From contig NC_092875.1 in assembly GCF_028372415.1 (NCBI RefSeq), positions 194,720,372 through 194,784,371 on the forward strand: a DNA stretch of 64,000 nt, given 5' to 3'. Source of the DNA: Notamacropus eugenii (lineage: Eukaryota; Chordata; Mammalia; Diprotodontia; Macropodidae). Under the pieces are notes generated by a model that was not told the origin of the DNA, did no database searches, and worked only from the letters and a program-made list of their open reading frames with translations. The translations under genes were made by a program, and so were the position numbers. Positions 10,801-21,973 of this stretch are shown here, piece by piece (position 1 is the stretch's first letter; each line of letters begins with the position of its first letter).

Positions 10801-11075
10801 ATGTAAAAATATATATAGTTATTCCTACCACATCATGACTTACCCCATTGCAATTTTGATATATAGTGGGTCAGCATAAGAAATTAAATGGGAATTTGGT
10901 GGGAGTTTTGAGGAAGCTACAGATGACATGCAAAGTCTAGCAGCAAACACACAAAAAAGTTTAAAAACTCAGAAAGGCGTAAATCATATGTATAATCTTG
11001 TACAATATCAGCATATTTTATCATTTAATACCGCAATAATTCAGACTTCTTCTCTAGTATGAAGGGAGAGCCAAA

Positions 11076-11119
11076 AATTTTATACAGATTTCCCAGATTT
11101 TTATACAGATTTCCCAGAT
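11076..11119. repeat. 20-bp tandem duplication
   Basis: The unit 'ttatacagatttcccagatt' occurs twice in direct tandem with only small junction differences. A recent local duplication of unknown significance. Confidence 0.85.
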
Positions 11120-11734
11120 TGTAGGAGTGCCATGCCTCTAACTTCCGTGATATGAAAGGGATAACTGTGAAGGTATTTTATTTAAAATAATTATAAATTT
11201 ATAAATTATCATTTTAACTTGTAAGATAATTATAAATTATATTAAAAATAAAGACTAAAGACAAAGTACCTGGTTGCTGTCTTTTCTATTCCCCCTGATG
11301 GGGGACAGAGGGAAGGTTTGGGAAGGGAAGGCAGGAAGGTTGCCAATATTAATGAAAATGGTTATAATTATTCATTTAATTTCCTAATCAATTTATATTA
11401 TGCTTATAGGTCATATTAAGGTAAGCATTCACCGTCCTTACTTTTCTTAGTTTTTTGACATATTTTCTTATTTCTTTGCCACATTCACAGTCCTATATCA
11501 ACCTCAGTACCCACACATGAACACACATGTACATACATGTGTACATACACATATTAAGACCCATGTGCATACACCTTTACATAAGGTAGTATGTACATTT
11601 GTATTCACTGTTTTAACTCTTCTGTTTGGCTCCTTGCTTCACCTGTGCTGCAGCTCAGGGTAGGACTTCCAGGTGCCTTTCTGTTGTAACTTCAAAGAGC
11701 GAGTGTTAAAAAACGTATTTACAGCATTTGGACT

Positions 11735-11900
11735 GTCATAGAGCTATAAAGACCATCAAGTTAATTTTACAGATGATGAAACTGAGAGCCAGAAATATTA
11801 AGTCATTGGTCTGAAGTCACACAATCAGTAATTAACAACGTTGCACTTTACAAAACCCAGGTCTCTGGTCTCCCATTCTAGGGTCCTTTCCAACATTTTA
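11735..11900 (-). mobile_element. MIR-type SINE
   Basis: Antisense: 'taattttacagatgatgaaa', 'ctgagagccagaaatattaa', 'agtcacacaatcagtaatta', 'aacccaggtctctggtctcc'. Confidence 0.65.
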
Positions 11901-12234
11901 TTGCTATCTTACTTAACAAAGAGTGTCACTGGGATCCATTAATTCCTTCCTTCCTGATAAGAAGGGAGAATGTTTGAGGGAAGGGGAGGAACCAAAGAGA
12001 TAATAGTTATAGATCTAAGTGTGAGAAATCAGAGTGGATGGCTCCTATTCTGAGGTAGCAGCTGATGAATATCTCCTGTAACTTCCTTTTCTCTCTAATG
12101 CCAGCATAGGAGAAGGAATAAGGCCAGCTTGGGTGCTGGGGACCTGGCAGCAGAGAGACCCCTGCTGCCAGGTTTAAGTTTTCATGTAGTCTCCTGAATG
12201 GACAAGGTAAAAGTGGGGGACAGTTCTAGTCTTA

Positions 12235-12470
12235 CGAGTAGTGGATAGAGCCCTGGGCCTAGAATTAGGATGATTTGTGTTCAGATCTTGCCTCAGACAG
12301 TGCATGACCCTGACCAAGTCACTTAGCTTCTGTTTGCCTCAGTTTTCTCAACGGTAAAATGGGGATGATAACACCTACCTTTGCAGGGTTGTTACAAGGA
12401 TCAGATGAGATCATATTTGTAAAGCCCTTAGCACAGTGTCTGCCACATAGTAGACACAATATAAATGCTC
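12235..12470 (+). mobile_element. MIR/L2-tailed marsupial SINE, near full length
   Basis: 'gtagtggatagagccctggg', 'tttgcctcagttttctcaac', 'cagggttgttacaaggatca', 'agcccttagcacagtgtctg'. The complete head-core-tail order is visible. Confidence 0.8.
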
Positions 12471-13162
12471 ATTCTTTCCCCTTCCTTTCTGCTTTTGACC
12501 TCTTGTCTAAAGGAGGCTGTAGATCAGGAAGCCGATTTTCCCATGCTATTCTTTGAGACTGAAAACATTTCTAAGAAAGACATAGGCCTAGACTTGGAAA
12601 TTACAAAGTCTTGTCCTGGTATTTGACTGTTAAGTTTCCATTTGTACTTTTCTAAAGTGTTACATGCATGTACTTAGCATTGGATTCTGTCTCTGACCCC
12701 CTGATATCTTTTAGTAGACATTGGATTCACTTTGGACATTCATATGTAAAATAAAACCTTTATGAACTCAAGTCACCTGATAACGTAACAACACTAATGC
12801 TGAAATATTGTCTAGGATAAGCAAGGTGGGACATATGATCTTCTGCCCTACCCCTCCTTATCCCAGCTAATTTAGCGAATGGCAGTATGGGCGGTGCAAC
12901 AGTATCTGGTGACCTGGGTTTATGAAGCCAGTCTAGGTCACATGGCTAGGAAAATCTTCTATCTCACCTCCTCTCCTCTTCATTAATATTATGGTATTAG
13001 ACAAACAGTTAATAAAGGGCATAATCAGGGAAGCCACCTCCCCCATGGAGCATGAGGGGACTGAGCATGAACTAGGGCCACTTTTGGTGATGCCTGTTCT
13101 CTGGCTGCTTAACCCCATTACAAGTACATATATACCTATGGTATTACCTAAACGGTATGTGC

Positions 13163-13225
13163 ATGTGTCTTGTGTATGTATATACATGCGTGCATGTGCC
13201 TTATATGGGTGTATATATATGTAGA
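13163..13225. repeat. TG/CA/TA-rich imperfect microsatellite
   Basis: Runs of tgtgt, gtatata, catgcgtgcatg and gtatatatatg in a short block. Confidence 0.6.
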
Positions 13226-13919
13226 GAAGCTAGAATGGTCTGAGGCCCACAGTGACTGAGGTCAGTGAAGAAGGGGCATGCACAGAAGGAGAGCACAAAG
13301 TAGTTTGCCAGAGGGGCAAAAGCATGGATTCTTAATCACAGTCTCCTTTAGACACCATAATCCATACTGGCTATAATGTGAATCTATTCTGGAAAATTTC
13401 TATTTCTTTTACATGGCAGAAAAAACTTGAGTGTAAGGCGGGATAGAGCGGGCAGCGTACCCCATTTCGGTTTTTCTTTATCTAATAATTTGATTGTTCC
13501 CAATAGACTTTAGGAACGTAGATTCTCACACAGCTGGTCTATGTCTAACAGGGAATGTAGACTCCACTTTTCTAATACGTGTCCTGTCTACAAATGAAAT
13601 ATTTCTGTTCTCTCATTACATCATCAATAGTATCACCAATGGATACTTGCTTAGCACTTGTCACTTGTCACACTGTATTAAGCAGGGTGGACCCCAAGCA
13701 AAACTGTAAGCAGGTAAAATTTATCCTTGGCCCCCTCTGACCTCTCTTTCCATGCTCCCTTCTCATTTTTTGATACTTCCTCTCTCCTTCCATTCAATCC
13801 CAACTGTTCTAATTGTGCTTTCCCACTCTGCCTTGCCTTTTCCCTAAAATTCCCTTTTCTTCAAATCCCCATCAAAATTCTCTTTTCTGCAATGATCTGT
13901 TAGCAGATGTTTGCCTTGG

Positions 13920-14148
13920 AGGTAGCCAGGTTGGTTCAGTGAGTAGAGAGTTGGGCCTGGAGTCTGAAAGACCGAAGTTCAAATCTGGCCTCAGACGATC
14001 ACTAGCTGTATGACACTGGGCAAGTCACTTAACCTCTATTTGCCTTAATCTATGGGAAAAGGAAATGGCAAACCACTCCAGTATCTGCCAAGAAAACCAC
14101 ATACAGGGTCACAGAGTTAGACACAACTGACTAAGTGAACAACAAGAA
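13920..14148 (+). mobile_element. RTE-tailed marsupial SINE, near full length
   Basis: Head 'gccaggttggttcagtgagt', body 'gggcctggagtctgaaagac' and 'tgacactgggcaagtcactt', tail 'aatggcaaaccactccagta' and 'gacacaactgactaagtgaa', ending 'aacaacaag'. Confidence 0.85.
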
Positions 14149-14996
14149 AAATATTATTCAATAAGTTTTCCTAGGACCAAACTAATCTAGACCAAGTTGT
14201 GAAATGATTGATAATTAAAAAGTTAAATGGCCATTGGTTATTATGAACAGAGGTTCACAAAAACACACGGAGACCACTAAGCTACATGAACAATAAACTA
14301 TAGGTAAAGACTGAACATACGTTTGTAGCATTTATTGTTCTAATCACATAAAACTAAAGCAAAGTAACTATGTTGCATTTAATGATATACATAATTGTTA
14401 TTGTGCAGCATGCTAATTAGGCACAAATAGCAAGCAGTTCATATTAATTACTGTAAATAGTATCAGTTTTATATGACTGAGACAAGTTTTCTCTTCTCAT
14501 ATCCATCCAGACATCCTCCCAGGCCATCTTGCCATTTCCCTCTTTCTGTCCAGGTAAACCAATGCCCTCTGTACTCCACTGGATCTCTACCTCCAGAATC
14601 TATTCCCCTGTTTCTGGAGAAGTTAGCACATTCGTTTTCTGAATCTTTGTAACTCTTGCTCTAGGGCAACACCATCTTGATTGGTGACAGCCCACTTAGC
14701 CCTTCTGGCTGAAGATCCTAAATCAAGCTTCACCTTCACATCCCATCCAACTGTCCACCCAGGCCCATCCTGCCACATGTGTGCCACCCTGTCCCCTTTT
14801 CCTCTTGTTTTGGGCACAGTAGTGTCTAGCAGCAATTCCATGGTTTCTGTAAAGAAAGTATCAGGTCACTATTCTATAGAACAGTTCATTGCCCTCTTCA
14901 CTGTCCAGGCCAAAGGTCCCTTTCCAGGCCACTTCTTTAAATGCGTTGTAACTCCTCAAAGTCAGGGATTTCTCTTCATTATCATGGTTAATTAAT
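14149..14996. other. no gene assigned; weak internal duplication on the minus strand
   Basis: Holds a 104-codon + strand ORF (14681-14995) and a 72-codon minus-strand ORF (14841-14623) that begins with a good Kozak context just after an acceptor-like AG. Neither peptide resembles anything I recognise. The minus strand shows two similar stretches about 240 bp apart, near 14510-14540 and 14750-14780. Could be an unrecognised retroelement remnant. Confidence 0.3.
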
Positions 14997-15145
14997 TAGT
15001 AATAGTTAGAATTTATGTAATGCATTGATGTTTGCAAAGCACTTTATCTATATATATATATATACACATATATGCATGCATATATGTGTATATATATATA
15101 TAAATGGATAGATAGCTATAATCTCATTTCATCACAGCTCAGTTG
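14997..15145 (-). mobile_element. MIR tail fragment interrupted by a TA microsatellite
   Basis: 'gtttgcaaagcactttatct' is the reversed MIR/L2 tail. A (TA)n/(TG)n block (about 15049-15102) follows, then 'tctcatttcatcacagctca' continues the SINE. The microsatellite expanded within the SINE. Confidence 0.6.
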
Positions 15146-15867
15146 AAGTAAAACTTGCTATATGAGGTGTAAGTATTCCTGCTCCGGAATTAATTTGCAT
15201 TTGTATTGAATGTAATCATAATAATAGCTCACATGGTATATTAAAAGACTTGTCCTGTTAAATAAAATAAATTTCAGTAAACAATTAATGAATAAAATGG
15301 AGATTTTTCTTCTTAATGCTGACATCATACACTGCCTATAGTTGGCCCTGAAGGTAAAAGTGTTTTAGAGGTTTTCGGATGGGTGGGAGGAGGAGCAGTC
15401 ACATTGGGTCAGATGGAACAGGAAGATTCTTCTGCTGCTGTCCTTTCCTCCCTCCATTCCCTCTCATCTCTCTAGTCCAGCACTCTGAGATGCTCATGAA
15501 ATGGGATCCAGAATGCAATCTCACTGGGCTTTCTCTCCCACCACCCCTAACCTGTATCACTTCTTTCTTTTGACAAGAGGAGTGGATATTGTGGGGTTAG
15601 TGAGAGTGGCACCTTGGTGTGCGTTTCAAAATCCTAAACATTAAGTAAGTACTTCATAATCTTAATTAACAGGGACAAAGCTAAGAACTTTTTGGACCTA
15701 AATGTAGGTTCAAATTTCAAATATATGCAAGTACAAATGAGAAATATGGCAAGAAAGTAAATTGTAAAAAAGACCTGGGGTCTTCAGTGCCCTGAAAATT
15801 CAAAAGTGTGATATGACAACCAAAAAATTTTAATTAAATTCTTTACGTTTAAATTTCACTTTAGAGT
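15146..15867. other. no gene seen
   Basis: Unique-looking AT-rich DNA. The 64-codon ORF at 15379-15573 shows no recognisable protein. Confidence 0.4.
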
Positions 15868-16025
15868 TTTCAAATCTGTCTTTCACTTGCATTACCTCAT
15901 TTGATCTTTCCAATAACCCTATGAAGTAGACAGGGATTATCATTTCAATTTGACAGACAAAGAAATCAAGACTTTTAGAGTAACTGGCCTAAGGTTATAG
16001 AACAGAATTTGTAGCCTCTGCTTAA
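15868..16025 (-). mobile_element. MIR-type SINE
   Basis: Antisense tail first: 'cacttgcattacctcatttg', 'caataaccctatgaagtaga', 'tttgacagacaaagaaatca', then the decayed core. Confidence 0.65.
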
Positions 16026-16436
16026 CTCAACAATATGGGTATTAGGTGTGGGACAGTTTTTAAAATTTCCTCCAGCAATAAAGACAAAAAAACCCACACC
16101 TGAACAAGTATAGGAAACATAAAACACTCAAATAGCCCTCCAATAAATATCCACTCCCACTGACTCTTAGTTGCCAAAATATCAAGTCAGTGGGGACCAA
16201 TCAGAAGTTCACTGTGTCCGTCCTCCCTGCAAAGCTCATGTCCTTCACTAAGGGGCTGATGTGAATATTTAGCTCCAAGGGAGATGTTCCTTCTCTAATC
16301 TCATCAAAGACACTAGAGGAACACCTCAGACTCAGGGGGCTTCTCATATATCCTTGATACAACAGTACAGTATGGCATCTGAGTAGGCCCAGAGGGCTGG
16401 GGTTCACAAATGAAGGGAAAACTTCATTCTAAATTT

Positions 16437-16571
16437 AGAAAGGGAGAGAGAGAGAAAGAGAGAGAAGGAGAGAGAGAAGGAAAGAGAGAGGAGAAAAAGA
16501 GAGGAGAAAGGAGAGAAAGATAGAGGAGAAAACAGAGAAGGAGAGAAGAGGAAGAAGAGAGAGGAGGAAGG

Positions 16572-16605
<34 letters not shown>

Positions 16606-16652
16606 CAGAGACAGAGAGAGACAGAGAGAGACAGAGACAGAGAGACAGAGAC

Positions 16653-16712
<60 letters not shown>
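16437..16712. repeat. long GA-rich (polypurine) tract
   Basis: About 275 bp, nearly all purine on the + strand. It changes from irregular (GGA/GAA) runs to (GA)n with interspersed 'gacaga' units and ends in a pure (GA)n run of over 45 bp. The leucine/serine-rich antisense ORF over it is an artefact. Such tracts can form triplex (H-DNA). Confidence 0.95.
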
Positions 16713-16716
<4 letters not shown>

Positions 16717-18430
16717 AATTGTGGTCAGGTTTCTTGGTTGCTGCTGTGGTCATTCAATGCTACCTGGGACATTGGAAAAGAAATATCAGCCACCACCCTG
16801 CCTCCCATATTTCCTTCCTCTCAGCCTCTATGGCTCTGGTACTTTTTTTTAGATACAAAGATTTCTAGTTATTTCTTGAATAATCTCTGTTCTATAAATG
16901 GTAGGAGAGGGAGAGCCTTGAGGTAAAAAAGTCAAGACAACCAAACAAATAATTGATATTATTTGGGGGTGGGGCATGTGCTATTTAAGGCCTCATTTCA
17001 ATTCTTGTTGGAATCTCTTTCCCTAGTTCTTAGTAATTTTGTATGAACCCATCCACTTTATCGCTGACTCAAAGCTATATTTTTTGCTAATAAATTAAAA
17101 ATAAAGAATTCTCCAGTAGGTTCAGTAACTCGGGGAATTGTTCATAGTCATAAATTTAACTTCTTGAACTTTAAATTCAGAGTATAGTCATTTATTATGA
17201 GAGAATAATGCTGGCTCTGAAAAGCATGAAAAAGTCATCTTTTTTTAACCCTAATTTAATCATGATGATCCTAATAGAGTTTTCAGATGACCATGATCTG
17301 TCCCATGAAGGCCAACCTCACCAGGGCAATAACTGGAAATTCTGGCTCCTGCAACTATTTGAGGGGGTATAAGTAGCTGCTAGGGAGAGTCCTTGAAAAG
17401 ACGCCCCAGCAGCAAGTTAAATCATGACTGGGCAGTGAGTGACTCAACCCCTCTCCCTCTTCTTCTAACTGCCACCAACCTGCAACTCTACTCCTTCACC
17501 CTCTCCCAATGTTTGCCTTCTTTCCAGACTTTGATAGGTTTTGGGTAGGTAGAGGACTGTAAGGAAGAGATAATACTGCCCAGACTGCAGGAGAAAGGCA
17601 GTACTGCCCTGTAAACTACACCCTGGCTTCTCCACCCTAGTGATAGGGAACCTCATAGCTGACAATCTTGTTGGTGCAGCTAACTGTGATCTGAGCATTG
17701 TTCTGAGTTACGGTGCTTCCTCTGAGAGTGAGAAAAGAGCTATCAGTACCCTGGGGATGGATGGATCACCTGAGTAGAATTCACCTGCTGTTATGGGTCC
17801 TCGGCTCACCAGAAAATTAAAAGCAAACTATAAATGATGGCAGTAGGAATTGCTACAAAATATAAAGGAAATTTTTTTGTGAGCTAATGCTAACTGACAG
17901 GAAAAATGGATATCTGACCTGGGTATGTGGAGTGTGTTTCCTCAAAACTGAGGTGAAGTTAGGGCATTCTTGACTCTAACTTAGATGAGAGAAGTATAAT
18001 CAGTGTCATTTTTGATATATAGACCAATATAATTTAGAGCAGGAGATTAAAAGCAAGCCAGGAGGAAAAACCACTCAGTTTATCCTTTATGCATCTTCAT
18101 TGTGTCTACTAGTGATAGGTTTTCTAGACCCACTAAGTCAAAGGTATAATAAAAATGCTTGGCTGGAAAACTTCTGTCATTATGGTGACCTTGGGTTTGT
18201 TGTTTTTTAAGCCTAGGGGAGAAAATCTAATAATACCTTTCTCCACAAACAGAAAATATTAATCAGTTATTTATTAGTGTTTAAGGCTGTTGCTACCTCA
18301 AGCATTTCTGCAAGAAACCAAAGGCCATGGCAAGCACATTTACACAGATTCTAAAAGCACACAAAGGTGGAATATCTTCAGTAAGATAATCATAGGCAGC
18401 AGCATAAAGCTACTGTCTTCTTTTTCTTTT
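16713..18430. other. no gene or clear repeat recognised
   Basis: About 1.7 kb without a repeat I recognise. 'gggggtataagtagctgcta' near 17365 is TATA-like, followed by a pyrimidine-rich stretch at 17440-17520, so an old LTR or minor promoter is possible. Nothing confirms it. Confidence 0.35.
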
Positions 18431-18431
18431 T

Positions 18432-18480
18432 GGAATAATATTTTATTTTCCCCCCAATTACATGTACAAACAAGCCTGCT
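18432..18480 (-). mobile_element. L1 3' terminal fragment
   Basis: 'attttattttccccccaatt' followed by 'acatgtacaaac' is the complement of the marsupial L1 3' terminus. Very short, so either a heavily truncated insertion or a remnant. Confidence 0.5.
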
Positions 18481-18634
18481 GTTTTCATAACAGATCTGAA
18501 TGCATATGGGTAGTCTTTACTAGCAGGAAGAAAGATTTAGACTTCTTGAGTCAAGAGGTAATCATCCAAGGAAACAGGTTATAGTTAGCAAATATGATAT
18601 CTGTCTTCCGAAGAAAGGGAGTTTCTAGTTTATA

Positions 18635-18722
18635 GGCCTCATGAGGACAGAGGCCATGTCATAACGATCTTTGTATTTTTCCCAAGGCCAAGCAGGCCCA
18701 GTACAGTAAATAAATGAATACA
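18635..18722 (+). mobile_element. L2 3' end fragment
   Basis: 'gcctcatgaggacagaggcc', 'gatctttgtatttttcccaa', then 'cagtaaataaatgaata' follow the L2 3' UTR order. Confidence 0.5.
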
Positions 18723-18982
18723 AGAATAACAGCTAACATTTAGATAGAGCTTATTATGTGCCAGGCACTATGCTAAGCATTTTACAAATGCTGTATCATC
18801 TGATCCTCTCAACAACCCTGAGAGGAGATACTATTATTATCACCATTTTACAGATGAAGAAACTGAGACAGACAGAGGTAAGTGACTTGCCCAGGCTCAC
18901 ACTTTCCCTGGATTGAAACTCAGGTTTTCTTGACTCCAGGCCCAGTTCTCTCTCCACAGCATCAACTAGCTGCCCTGAATGA
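18723..18982 (-). mobile_element. MIR/L2-tailed marsupial SINE, full length
   Basis: Antisense: 'atgtgccaggcactatgcta', 'caacaaccctgagaggagat', 'cattttacagatgaagaaac', 'agtgacttgcccaggctcac' and the reversed head 'catcaactagctgccc'. One of the best-preserved copies. Confidence 0.85.
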
Positions 18983-19012
18983 ATGAATGGATGAATGAAT
19001 GAATGAATGGCA
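18977..19012. repeat. (GAAT)n microsatellite
   Basis: Short run of gaatgaat/ggatgaat units directly after the SINE head. Confidence 0.8.
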
Positions 19013-19205
19013 GTGGAACACTTTTCAGTGAAAAAGGCTTCAACCAAATTTCAATGAGTGATGGAAAGTTGACTTCATTAATAGGTGTTGGGAAACGGGA
19101 AGGTTGTAAAAGGGATCAGTGAAGAGGGATATAGGACAGAGTGCCAGAGAGATATTAGAAAAATAAAAATCAATAAGAGGACTTAGATATATTTAAACAT
19201 AATTT

Positions 19206-20297
19206 TTTAAAATTTAATTTTGTTATTTTTTTAATGTTTTACAATCAGTGCCATAAAATTAAGATTTTATCCCCCCCACACCTACCCTCCACTACCCCCC
19301 TCCCTCCCCACGACTGCATACAATTCTGTATAGGTTCTACGTATACTTTCCTATTGAGTACGTTTTCACTATAGTCATGCTATGTAGTCGAACTAAAATA
19401 AATGGAAGAAATAATATAACAAATCAAAACATAATACACAAAAATACACACACACACATACACAAACATGATCTGCTACATTCTGCGAATAACTTCCATA
19501 TTTCTTTCTCTGAGTGTGGAAGGCATTTTGCCTTAGAAAACCACCATTGGGATTTTTTTTTTTAATAAGTTCTTACATTATTACGAAATTCCAAGTCTAC
19601 CAGAAAAAACTCTTGCACACTGTGGTCGTTGCTGTGCACAAAGTTCTCCTGGTTCTGCTCCTTTCACTCAGCATCAGATCATATAAGTCCTTCCAGGCCT
19701 CTCTGAAGTCTTCTTGTTCATCATTTCTTATAGCACAATAGTACTCCATTACATTCATATACCATAATTTATTCAGCCATTCCCCAATTGATGGGCATCC
19801 CCTTGACTTCCAGTTTTTGGCAACTGCAAAGAGTGCGGCTATAAATATTTTTGTACATGTGGGACCCTTTCCCATTTTTATGATCTCTTGGGGATACAGT
19901 CCTAGTAGCGATATTGCTGGGTCAAAGGGTATGCACATTTTTGTAGCCCTTTGGGCATAGTTCCAAACCGCTCTCCAGAATGGTTGGATGAGCTCACAGC
20001 TCCACCAGCAATGAATTAGTGTTCCAACTCTCCCACATCCTCTCCAGCAATTATCATTTTCTTGTTCTGTCATGTTTGCCAATCTTATAGGTGTGATGTG
20101 GTACCTCAGAGTTGTTTTGATTTGCATCTCTCTAATCAATAGTGATTTAGAGCATTTTTTCATATGATTATAGATATCTTTAATTTCTTCCTCTGAAAAT
20201 TGCCTGTTCATATCCTTTGACCATTTATCAGTTGGGGAATGACTTGTATAGTTACACATTTGAGTCAGTTCTATATATATTCTAGAAATGAGGCTTT
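19206..20297 (-). mobile_element. 5'-truncated L1 insertion with exact 14-bp TSD
   Basis: Minus-strand L1 of about 1.1 kb comprising the ORF2 3' part and the 3' UTR. The flanks carry an exact direct duplication, TTTAAACATAATTT, at 19192-19205 and 20298-20311. This is the hallmark of target-primed reverse transcription. The 3' end, on the left of the + strand, is A/T-rich. The ORF2 part is uninterrupted, so this is among the younger L1 copies in the window. The 3' UTR side contains a C-rich patch (19270-19310) and a short CA repeat (19446-19460). Confidence 0.93.
19597..20295 (-). pseudogene. L1 ORF2 C-terminus (reverse transcriptase/endonuclease protein), 5' truncated
   Basis: About 233 codons are open from the truncation point to a stop at 19597, reading upstream of the first ATG (20259) without interruption ('LISRIYIELTQ' precedes it). 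ORF2 of L1 encodes endonuclease, reverse transcriptase and a C-terminal cysteine-rich region, and only the last part is present. Landmarks shared with mammalian L1 ORF2 are 'KWSKDMNRQFS', 'IREMQIKTT', 'CWRGCG', 'LIHCWW', 'IPFDPAISLLG', 'CTKIFIAALF' and 'LWYMNVMEYYCAIRNDE'. The cysteine/histidine pattern C-x3-C ... HCWW-x-C is intact. Without the endonuclease and RT domains it is not functional. Confidence 0.93.
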
Positions 20298-20311
20298 TTT
20301 AAACATAATTT

Positions 20312-21484
20312 AAACACACACATGTACAACCCCATGTTATGGCATTCCGTTCTCATGCTGAAATTCTGCCATGGATAGATGTACACATAGCACAAGGGAG
20401 AATAATGATCTTTTATTTTTAAATTATACAAATTATCATAACAAAAGACACAGGCATCCTAACTAGGTATGGACTTTTTTTTTCTACCTTTAAACATTTA
20501 TGGTGTGTATTCCAATCATCTCTGGAATCACGTCACTACTCAGGCTGATTGTGGGGGTTAATATTCAGCTTGAGCCCCAATCTAGTACATTCTTTATCAA
20601 CAGACCAGACAAAAATTAAAAATCAAATAAGTCATTTATGTAAGACAGAATTACAAAGTATCTCTCACATAAAGTGCCAATAGCTAAATTAACGTTTATA
20701 GACAATCTAAAAATTATTATTCTTCACACTTTCTGCCTTCTTTTCTGATACTCGGCTAGCATTAGAAGCAGAAGAGGACCACACAGTACTGAAGACCATT
20801 GTATACTTTTCTTGGTTTTATGGATTTCCATGACCAAATAATTCATCATGAAGTAATGAGCCCCCTAGTGATTCACCTTTCTGTGCCTCTAAAACTAGGT
20901 TCCTCCTGTTTTTGAAACTATAATCAACATATTCCAGAATGGTAGAATCTGCCAGAGACTACATTTTGTTGGCATAGCCGCTGGAACCAAAGGCCACGTC
21001 TGTGTCACACTGAGGTATTGGTGTAGGAATTTGTGGAAGAATAAAATCAATAATAAAAAAAATCAAGCAGTAGAAACATTTTTATCTTCTCCCTCTGTTA
21101 CCTCAATACATAAATGGGCACAATCATCCACAGATTGCTACATCAGTAGGAAAGAGAAAAAAAACTTTCATGAAAGTTCTAAGAATTGTAAGAGCTGTAC
21201 CTCTTTGAAATGAATCCTACTGTTTCTGATAAATGCCTATTTTTTTCTACTCCACCCCTTCAGTTGACCAAGTCCTTCATATCCTATTCACATTTTTCAT
21301 CCCAACAATCTTCAAATAAAACCAGAGAATTCATTACTCATTTATCCATGAGCAAAAGGGTTAAGAAGTTTTGCAGTGATGGTAATAACATTAACTATTG
21401 ATTGTAGCTAGTGCAACTTGGAAGTCTTTGGATGTAGACAGGTAATGAGAAATTCTATCTATCTTCTTGGAGTCAGTACTCCTA
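20312..21484. other. no gene seen
   Basis: AT-rich unique DNA. ORFs at 21031-21401 are short and unrecognised. Confidence 0.4.
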
Positions 21485-21612
21485 GGATCATGGAATAAGT
21501 ATTAGAAGGAATCCTAAAAATCATCTGGCTCAACCTTTTTTCATTTACAGATGAGGAAATTGGTGTGAATAGAAGCAAAGAGACTTGAACAAAATCTCAT
21601 AAATAGCAGGTG
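21485..21612 (-). mobile_element. MIR3-type SINE fragment
   Basis: 'tcatggaataagtattagaa', 'tttcatttacagatgaggaa', 'aaagagacttgaacaaaatc'. The head half has been lost at the adjoining TA microsatellite. Confidence 0.6.
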
Positions 21613-21613
21613 A

Positions 21614-21617
21614 TATG

Positions 21618-21655
<38 letters not shown>

Positions 21656-21659
21656 TATG
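21614..21659. repeat. (TA)n microsatellite
   Basis: Run of tatgtatata units directly after the MIR3 fragment. Confidence 0.85.
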
Positions 21660-21973
21660 TAACGATCTGAATGAGTCTGAAGTGAGTTCTGCTAATCCTC
21701 CATTTCCTTTACTTCCAGGTCTTGTGGTGCTACTGAGAACAGTTACAAGAGACTTCAATGACGTCAAGAATGATTGTAGTAATAATTAGACAGAAAAAAA
21801 CACAACTCTAAATGAAAAAAAAAACATACAGATATAGGCATGGCCTTTGAGGTAATTATCAGAAAAAGAATAAGATATTCCTGTTAGAAAAACCCCATTA
21901 ATCAAATCTAATTTCATATTATGTACATAAATCAAAATGCCTACTTCTTTTTTTAAAAAAAATAAATGGAATT

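Noticed and set aside
16424..16753. 109-codon Ser/Leu-rich ORF on the minus strand
   Set aside because: Direct translation of the GA/CT tract.
17360..17420. TATA-like 'gggggtataagtagc' as a promoter
   Set aside because: Isolated motif without CpG enrichment, donor or downstream ORF; left as a remark only.
18977..19012. Repeats with regular spacing that might suggest a CRISPR-like or operator array
   Set aside because: Simple (GAAT)n repeat next to a SINE in a marsupial nuclear genome. No spacer structure here or elsewhere.
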